DNA of 64,000 nucleotides from NCBI RefSeq assembly GCF_000005505.3, contig NC_016131.3:71126355-71190354 (forward strand). The letters are read 5' to 3'. How positions within the stretch are numbered: position 1 is the first letter of the stretch; every line of letters begins with the position of its first letter. Under the pieces are notes generated by a model. The model made no database searches, had not been told where the DNA came from, and worked only from the letters and a program-made list of their open reading frames with translations. Shown here one piece after another: positions 57,085 to 64,000 of this stretch. Origin of the DNA: Brachypodium distachyon (taxonomy: Eukaryota > Streptophyta > Magnoliopsida > Poales > Poaceae). The translations under genes were made by a program, and so were the position numbers.

Positions 57085-60000
57085 AGATCGTCTTCGCGCT
57101 CCCAAGTGGCTTCCTCTTCAGTGTGATGGTCCCACTGAACTTTGCAAAACTTGATAGTCTTGGCTCGGGTTTATCTCTCAGCTGTATCCAAGATTCTGAT
57201 CGGTTTCTCCTCATAGGTGAGGTCACTCTGTATCTGGACTTCCTCAAGGGGTATCGTATCCCTTAGTGGTGTGTCAGCCATCTCAGGATGACACTTCTTC
57301 AGTTGCGATACATGGAAGATGTTGTGGACATTGGACAATGCTTCCGGTAAGTCCAATTTGTAGGCTACTTCTCCTTGGCGTGACAAGATCTTGAAAGGTC
57401 CAATGAAATGGGGTGCTAGCTTTCCCTTAATTCCAAATCTCTTAACCCCGCGTATCGGTGAAGCTCTGAGATACGCTCTATCTTCAGCCTCGTAGGTAAC
57501 TTCCCTACGTTTGGTATCCGCGTAGCTTTTCTGCCTTGACTGAGCTACTTTCAGCCGGTCTCGGATGAGTCTAACCTTTTCCTCGGCAACCTTTATCATA
57601 TCCGGACCGAATAGGCTACGGTCTCCCACACCATCCCATAACAATGGTGTTCTGCACTTCCTTCCATACAAAGCTTCAAAAGGTCACATTCCTATGCTGG
57701 CTTGGAAGCTGTTGTTGTATGAAAACTTTGCATACGGCAGATTGTCATCCCAACTGGATCCATAATCTAGAGCGCAAGCTCTCAACATACCTTCAAGAAT
57801 CTGATTAACCCTCTCGGTTTGTCCATCCGTCTGCGGATGAAAAGCTATGCTGAACTCTAGTCTCGTTCCTAGAGACTCGTGAAGTTGTCCCCAAAATATT
57901 GAGGTGAATTGGGTACCTCTGTCTGAAACTATTTCCTTGGGTACTCCGTGTAAACACATGATTCTTGACATGTAGCGCTTCGCTAACTGTGCACCGGTGT
58001 AGGTGGTTTTTACCGATATAAAGTTGGCAACCTTGGTCAAACGGTCAACCACTACCCAAACGAAATCATATCCTGATCTGGTCCTTGGTAACCCGGTGAT
58101 AAAGTCCATGCCAACTTTATCCCATTTCCAGTCCGGTATTGGCAGTGGTCTTAGCAATCCTGCTGGCTCCTGGTGCTCAACTTTAACTCTGTTGCACACA
58201 TCGCACAACGCAATGAACTCTGCGATGTCTCGCTTCATTCCGGACCACCAAAATGTCTCTTTGAGGTCCATGTACATCTTCGTGTTCCCAGGGTGGATTG
58301 ATTACGGTGAATCATGGGCTTCTTTTAAAATCAGTCTTCTGATTTCCGGATCCTGCGGTACACAAATGCGTTTACCGAATCATATGGTTCCTTGGTCATC
58401 TTCACGAAAATCCTTTGCTTTTTCGGCAACCATATTCTCTTTTATCTCATTTATTTCAGAGTCGCCCTTTTGTGCTTTTCTGATCCTATCCAGTAAAGTG
58501 GGTTGTACTTCCAAAGTGGCCAGATGTCCTTCAGGCACAATCTCAAGTCTCAAGTCCTTGAACTGTTTGCACAACTCTGGCGATAACTCTCCAGCTGTCA
58601 GTCCATTTATATAGCCCTTTCGGCTCAATGCATCGGCTACGACATTAGCCTTGCCGGGATGGTATTGCAGACTCAGGTCATAATTCTTTATCAGTTCTAA
58701 CCATCTTCTCTGTCTCAGGTTCAACTCTTTCTGGGTGAATATATACATTAGGCTCTTGTGATCCGTGAACAATTCACAATGTTTCCCCATCAGCTAGTGT
58801 CTCCAAGTCTTCAAACCGTGCACTATCGATGCTAACTCCAGATCATGCGTGGGGTAGTTGCCTTCGTGGCTCTTTAGTTGCCGCGAAGCTTAAGCTACAA
58901 CTCTTCTTCCCTGCATTAATACTCCTCCTAAACCTTGACGCGAAGCGTCGCAATAAACTTGAAAGTCTTCTTGCAGGTTTGGCAGCACAAGAATAGGTGC
59001 GGACACCAATCTCTTCTTTAACTCCTGGAAGCTCTCTTCACACTTCTCGTTCCAGACGAACTTCTTCTCTTTCTTTAATAGTTCCGTCATGGGTTTGGCA
59101 ATCTTGGAGAAGTTCTCAATGAATCTCCGATAGTATCCCGCGAGTCCTAGGAAACTGCGGATATCTCTGACGTTCTTGGGTGACTCCCATTCTGTAACAG
59201 CGGTCACCTTAGCTGGGTCAACAGCTACTCCTGCTCCTAACACGATGTGCCCTAGAAAACTGACTTCTGACAACCAAAAGTCGCACTTGCTGAACTTGGC
59301 GTACAACTTGTGCGCTCTCAGCTTTTCCAAAATCATGAGCAGATGCTACTCATGCTCTTCCTTGCTCTTGGAATAAATCAAAATATCGTCGATGAACAAA
59401 ACGACGAACTTGTCCAAGTGATCCATGAACACTTTGTTCATCATGTTCATGAAATATGTGGGTGCATTGGTCAATCCAAATGGCATCACGGTATACTCGT
59501 ACGGTCCATACCTAGTGGTGAATGCCGTCTTGGGTATATCCATCTCTCGGATCTTCAGCTGAAAATACTCTGATCGCAGATCGATCTTTGAGAACACACA
59601 GGCTCCTTCCAACTGGTCGAAAAGATCGTTGATGATAGGCAAGGGGTATTTATGCTTTATCATCACCTCATTCAGTGACCGATAGATACACATCCGCTGG
59701 CTCTTGTCCTTCTTCTCCACAAACAGGATAGGTGCTCCCCATGGTGATGAGCTGGGGCGGATGAAACCTTTCGTTAACTGTTCAGCTAGCTGCTTCTTTA
59801 ATTCTTTCAATTCGTCCACAGCCATCTTATATGGTCTCTTGGCTATGGGTCCACTTCCAGGCATCAACTCGATGAGAAACTCTACGTCACGGTCTGGTGG
59901 CATACCTGGTAACTCTTCCGGGAAAACATCTGGATACTCATTCACTATTGAAACCTCGTCCAGGCTAACCCCCTTAAGAGAATTGACCTTAGGTCTCTTA

Positions 60001-61442
60001 AGTTCAGAAGCTGACTTGAAACGGATTCTCTTATTCTCCTGGGTGGTGAGGGTGATGGTCCTTCTGACACAGTCTATGAGTCCCTCATACTTGGCCAGCC
60101 AATCCATTCCTAGAATGACATCCAAACCCTTGGACCCTATTATTATTAGGTCCGTGGGAAAGGTGTGTTTCCCTATTTCCAAACTTAGCCCACGGCAGTC
60201 ATAGGCGGCTATCAGTTCTCCCCCTGGTGAATTCACCTTCATGGGGTTTGCTAATGTGCTAACAGATAATCCATTTTGATGCACAAATCCTCTTGAGATG
60301 AATGAATGTGATGCACCGGTATCAAACAGTACTAAAGCTTTGGATGAATTAATGCCAAAGGTATCGATGACTATACCTTGCTCCGCGGTGATCTCTTCCA
60401 CGTCGATGTGGTTCACGTTGCCCTTCTGGAATGGGTTTGGTTTAACCACATTCCCTGTCAACCTCTCTGGGCAGTCGTTGGAGTAGTGCCCCATCTTGTG
60501 GGACTTGAAGCACTCCACCTGGCTCATGTCCCTGCCAGGGTTGCGGTTTTGTCCGGCTCCATTGCTGTTGGTGGGGCCCTTTCCATTTCCATTTTGGTTT
60601 CCACCTCCATTGTGGTTACCATTTCCGTTGTGGTGCCTCGGGCGCTGCTGCTGCTGCTGATTCTGCTGTTGGTGCTTGCTACTGCTGTTGTTGTTCCCGG
60701 TATGGCGGTTCTGATGGCCATACCCTCCACTGCGTCTGTCGTTGTAGCCCCCGGCCCTATGCACAGACGAAGTGCCACTGCCGTCCTAGGTGATGCGTGG
60801 TTTCTGATGTGGCCCCGCGTGAGAGCCTCTCTGGTGAAGTCTCCTCTTGCGGTTCTCCATCTGGTGGAGCTTGTTCTCCAACACAATGGCCTTGTCAATG
60901 AGCAATTGGTAGGTAGGAATGTAAGCAACAGCCAACTGAACGGAGAGTTCATCGTTCAGCGCATCCAAGAACCTCCCTCGGGGCTTGGCATCCGTGTTCA
61001 CCTCGTCCGGCGCATAGCGGGCAAGGTTGTTGAACTGGTCGATGAACTCGACCACTGTACGGCTTCCCTGTCTGAGCCGCAGAAACTCTTTCTTCTTCAA
61101 ATTAAGCACCCCTGCTGAGATATGGGCGGTGCAGAACGCTTCCTGGAACATATCCCAGGTGACCTGTTCAACGGGAGTGGTGATCTGGTAATTCTCCCAC
61201 CACGAAGCTGCTGGTCCTTCAAGCAGATGGGCTGCAAACCGAACTTTCTCTTCCTCAGTGCAGTTGATGGTCACCAAGTTTTTGTTAACAGAGCGGAGCC
61301 AATCGTCCGACACTATTGGCTCTGGTGAGCTGGAGAAAGTGGGTGGGCGCAAACGCAGAAACCTTGTTAGCATATCCACCTGTGGAGGGTGGTGTTGCTG
61401 GTTGTTGTTGGGGTTCTGCTGGTGGTTGGCGTTGTTGTTGGC
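57085..61442 (-). pseudogene. gag-pol: gag-pol pseudogene of element I (capsid present)
   Basis: Gag capsid domain is present ([37 protein letters not shown]). The zinc knuckle has lost a cysteine: [14 protein letters not shown]. Protease [28 protein letters not shown]; RNase [13 protein letters not shown]; integrase [33 protein letters not shown]; start of the chromodomain to about 57085. Lesions: TAG near 60786, three bases lost in RT (MCIYRS), TAG near 59346, TAA near 58890, TAG near 58794, TAA near 58303, TGA near 57682 and TAA near 57172. Start and N terminus lie beyond element D. Confidence 0.9.
61438..61442. repeat. Left flank TTGGC of element D, presumed target duplication
   Basis: TTGGC directly before the D LTR; the right copy is outside the window. 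Confidence 0.45.
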
Positions 61443-62310
61443 TGACGTCGCTCGGTGCTCCGACACCGGGGGCGTGCAGCCACGTCCCCCTTTTAGGTTC
61501 GGTAGGGGCGTCTGGGGTGGAGACCAGATGATCGCCGGCACGGCCGACGAGGCCCTACGGGGCCGGCGAGGCAAAGTGCTAGGGGTACGCGCTAGTCCAA
61601 GAACAGACGTACGCACGTTTTTTACCCAGGTTCGGGCCAGTAAGCGTCTATCGAGCGAGCTTCGTCCGAACCAACTAACCGACCAGCTGACTAACTTCTC
61701 CAATTGTCTGACCTGTCAACCTTCCCTCTCCCCCCCAAGACCGTTGGCATGGGTCCTCCTTTTATACACAAGATGATGCCACATGTGCCACGGTGCATGG
61801 GCTACAAGTGTCCAAAGGGGAGGCACGCAACTCTCCCTGGTGAGCTGGTGGCATGCATGGGTGCCACCTCCGCTGCTAGGGGCCTAAGACCTTAGGGTGG
61901 GATTGGACAACCACTGTTCCTTCGACCCGATGGGTAACTACCCGTCGGTCGGCTCGTTTACTGAGCCGCGCGCCTTACTCCTTGCCTTCGTGGGACCGCG
62001 CGTTCCGCGCCCGCCACGCGCCCGTGTGGCGCTGTCCAGTGGGCCCCACGACCCGAGGCGGGCGCACGCGTCCGGGAGCCTCCAGTCCCCTCAAGTCGGT
62101 CCGGGAAGCACCCGGGAACCTCCTCCCGGGAAGCAGCTTCCCGGGAGGTGCCTAATCGGGAATATTCCTGGAAGCCCCGCGAGCCCCTTTCGGGCTGGTA
62201 GCTTGCCGGGAAGCTCGTTGGCGCTCCCCGGGATGAGACCTTCCCGGGAACCCGGGGGAGAGGGCCACGCGTCGCGCAGCGGTGGTACCCCGGGTGCCAC
62301 TGGTGCGACA
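61443..62310 (-). repeat. 3' LTR of Tat element D (868 bp, internal deletion)
   Basis: TGACGTCGCTCGGTGC to CCACTGGTGCGACA. It lacks about 150 bases found in J: GGTTCGGGCC (61630) joins AGTAAGCGTC. Minus-strand TATA box at 61766-61760. Confidence 0.9.
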
Positions 62311-62716
62311 GTAGCCCCCGGGCGTGGGCCGGCATCACCTGTCCCCGGAAGGGTCTCTTCCTAGCCGGTTGCCGGGCTACGCCCTTAACCGACGCGTGGG
62401 CCTCCGATCAGCTGCGGGCCCGCGTCCCTTCGCTGCCCCGTGTATGGCACCGCCAAAAGCGGAGTAGTGGGCGCGAGATTTCCGCCCTAATCCCCCAAAC
62501 CCTAAATGGGGTAGTTATGGCCACTCCGCGCATTACTCCCAGTGATTAGGAGTTATGCCCGCGCACCCGTAGGGTACGGAACCGGCCGTTAGCAAACGAC
62601 CGGGCATCATAAAGCTTCCACTGTTGGCAACGGGGAGCAACACTTTGCCCTTTCGCCTCCATCCTCTTCTGCATCTCGCATCCCTGCGCTCTTGCCAGCT
62701 TCCACCCTCGCTCCCC
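62311..62716 (+). other. Spacer between 3' LTR and antisense ORF of element D
   Basis: About 400 bp, strongly similar to 13805-14208 in J. CATCATAAAGC near 62605 is a possible TATA-like box about 110 bases before the ORF ATG; the near-palindrome ACTCCCAGTGATTAGGAGT (62535-62553) is shared with J. Confidence 0.45.
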
Positions 62717-63710
62717 ATGGCACCCCCCACCACCAGAAAGGGGAAGGAGGTCCAGTCTTCGAAGAAGCCCGCGACCAGCAAGACCTAGGCGGCACTCAAA
62801 GCGGCCGCCGCCAAGGACCAGAAGAGGCGGGAGATGCGCGCGAAAGTAGCCTTCTTCCGCCCCGGCTACAACGGCGAGGCGCTGGGGAAGCTCCGGCACG
62901 CCGTCGCCTCCAACTTCAACGAGCATGGGGAGACGCGGATCTTCCCGGCGGGCGTCGAACACCAGGATAACGACTGCCGGGTGTTCGCGCGCTTCCTCCT
63001 CTGCGGCATGGTGCCGCCCTTCTCTCTGTTCCTCCACGCGCTGATGGAGTCCTATCAGCTACGGGTGGCGCAGCTCCACCCCACCTCGCTCTTCCTCCTC
63101 GCCACCTTCCAGTTCCTCTGCGAGGCGTTCGTGGGGGTGATGCCATCGGTGGGGCTCTTCCGGCATTACTTTTACCCGCGCATCGACAATGCGAAGGCGA
63201 TGTCGTCGGGGGTGGTTTTCCGCGCCCACGACCAGATGAAGTCGGAGTTCATCGTGGAGAAGATCAAGGCGTTGCGGCTAGCGGGGCTCACAGATGTCGA
63301 CGTGGCGCGCACCTTCGTCCATCGGCGCATAGCCCCGCTGCAGCTGCATTCCCGGCCCGCATGGATGTACACAGGCTCCGGGGACAGGACACACCTGCAG
63401 GCGGACGGCATGGACTTGGAGTCACTCAAGACGTGGGTGAAGGGGATCTCCGACAAGGTCTTCCCGTCGATAGAGTTCCCGCCGGGGGTCTCCGCTCTCC
63501 ATGCCGGCGTCAAGGCGCTCAGCGACATCGTTGGCGCCTTCCCGCCCTGCAACGAGTGGAGGCTGATGGATGACACCCCCACCCGCGTCCCGCACGCTCC
63601 CCCGCAAGCACTCCGCGGGAAGCAGGTGCTCGAAGAGGGCGAAGGCGGGTCCGAGCCCAGCTGGCCCTCCCTCCGGTCGCTGGACGACGAGGCGGGCCAG
63701 GTGGCACCAG

Positions 63711-63784
63711 GTATGTCTTCGTCAATTCACTGCAACTGCAATTCCTGCTGGCCAAATTCACAAACATACCTTCTCTTTTTGCAG
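63711..63784 (+). other. Putative intron 1 of the element D antisense ORF (74 nt)
   Basis: ACCAG|GTATGTCTTCG to TTCTCTTTTTGCAG|CGAG. Consensus donor and a strong pyrimidine tract. Phase 1 junction, open frame after removal. Same length in element A. Confidence 0.75.
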
Positions 63785-63880
63785 CGAGTGGCAGCTCGCC
63801 CGCGGCAAGACCCTCGGACGCCCCCACGGGCGCAGTCGAAGTAGTGGAGGCTGCACCGGCAAGTCCGACGACCGCACAAG

Positions 63881-63957
63881 GTAACCGCCCCGGTCGCCCT
63901 TATTTGCCTTCGATAGCACCAACCATCGCCGACCCTCACACTTTTCCACGGGTGCAG
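63881..63957 (+). other. Putative intron 2 of the element D antisense ORF (77 nt)
   Basis: GCACAAG|GTAACCGCC to CACGGGTGCAG|GCCC. Phase 1 like intron 1, so the 96-nt exon between them can be included or skipped without changing the frame. Same length in element A. Confidence 0.7.
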
Positions 63958-64000
63958 GCCCAAGTGCGCCCGCGCCAGGAATAGGCGCAGCCGTGGTCGA

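Larger units (their letters stand above)
55389..61442 (-). mobile_element. Element I: Tekay-clade chromovirus, minus strand, truncated at both ends
   Basis: Read leftward: gag from 61442 (its start is cut off by element D), pol to the chromodomain (about 57085), then directly the end part of an LTR (57084-55389, ending TCGCTTCA at 55389). The polypurine tract and about the first half of the LTR are missing at the junction. It is inserted in the pol of T1 after GCATTTGT. Confidence 0.88.
61443..64000 (-). mobile_element. Element D: Tat retrotransposon, minus strand, 3' end only
   Basis: 3' LTR (61443-62310) then the antisense ORF on the plus strand; pol, gag and 5' LTR lie beyond the right edge. 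Same layout as J. Inserted in the Asn-rich part of gag of element I. Confidence 0.9.
62717..64000 (+). pseudogene. Antisense ORF of Tat element D (PF04195 type) with two introns, cut by window end
   Basis: ATG at 62717 (MAPPTTRKGKEVQSSKK). TAG at 62786-62788 replaces the GAG of J at codon 24; a downstream ATG at 62834 (MRAKVAFFRPGYNGEALG) could restart. The conserved PF04195 block follows (FARFLLCGMVPPFSLFLHAL, VGLFRHYFYPRIDN), with an in-frame loss of about 50 codons after KSEFIV relative to J. The Ala-rich linker of A and J is missing. Introns at 63711-63784 and 63881-63957; without splicing the frame stops within about 45 codons, with splicing it stays open to the window edge and aligns with A. 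Confidence 0.78.

Overview
The window is a grass-type (Poaceae, probably panicoid) repeat block made entirely of nested LTR retrotransposons; I found no host gene, rRNA, tRNA or CRISPR. The evidence is plant Ty3/gypsy lineages that are abundant in grass heterochromatin (Tekay/Del chromoviruses and Tat elements), very GC-rich Ala/Arg/Pro-biased frames alternating with AT-rich LTR stretches, initiator-Met-tRNA primer binding sites, and 5-bp target duplications around several insertions. The species cannot be named from the sequence alone.

Layout. The base layer is an old plus-strand Tekay element (T1). Its 5' LTR is split into 11755-12771 and 35069-36198; its internal parts are 36199-37670, 41967-42047 and 53468-55388; the rest lies off both edges. 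Into T1 went: B, a minus-strand Tekay copy (5440-11754), itself hit by Tat element A (1-5439); Tat element J (12772-35063, minus, 5-bp duplication TCTGT), itself hit by C, an intact young Tekay chromovirus (17129-29686, duplication ACGGT); a solo LTR G (37671-41961, duplication TCTTT) carrying a second shrunken solo LTR H (40024-41123, duplication GTGAA); E, a Tekay copy (42048-53462, duplication GATTG); and I, a truncated minus-strand Tekay copy (55389-61442), itself hit by Tat element D (61443 to the right edge).

How the genes work. Full Tekay elements here encode two products: ORF0, a coiled-coil protein of unknown function, and a Gag-Pol polyprotein (capsid, zinc knuckle, aspartic protease, reverse transcriptase, RNase H, integrase, chromodomain). 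Only C keeps both in open frame, and its two 3.17-kb LTRs are almost identical, so it is the one copy likely to be recently mobile. Tat elements encode Gag-Pol with a second RNase H domain, and in the opposite orientation, between pol and the 3' LTR, an antisense ORF of the PF04195 'putative gypsy-type transposon' family. That antisense ORF appears to contain two small introns of conserved length.

Main points for a second look: the antisense introns; a possible LTR splice donor with acceptor-like sequence directly before the ORF0 and gag start codons; a shared in-frame loss of the capsid domain in B and E, suggesting a non-autonomous subfamily; ORF0 itself; and the youth and completeness of C.
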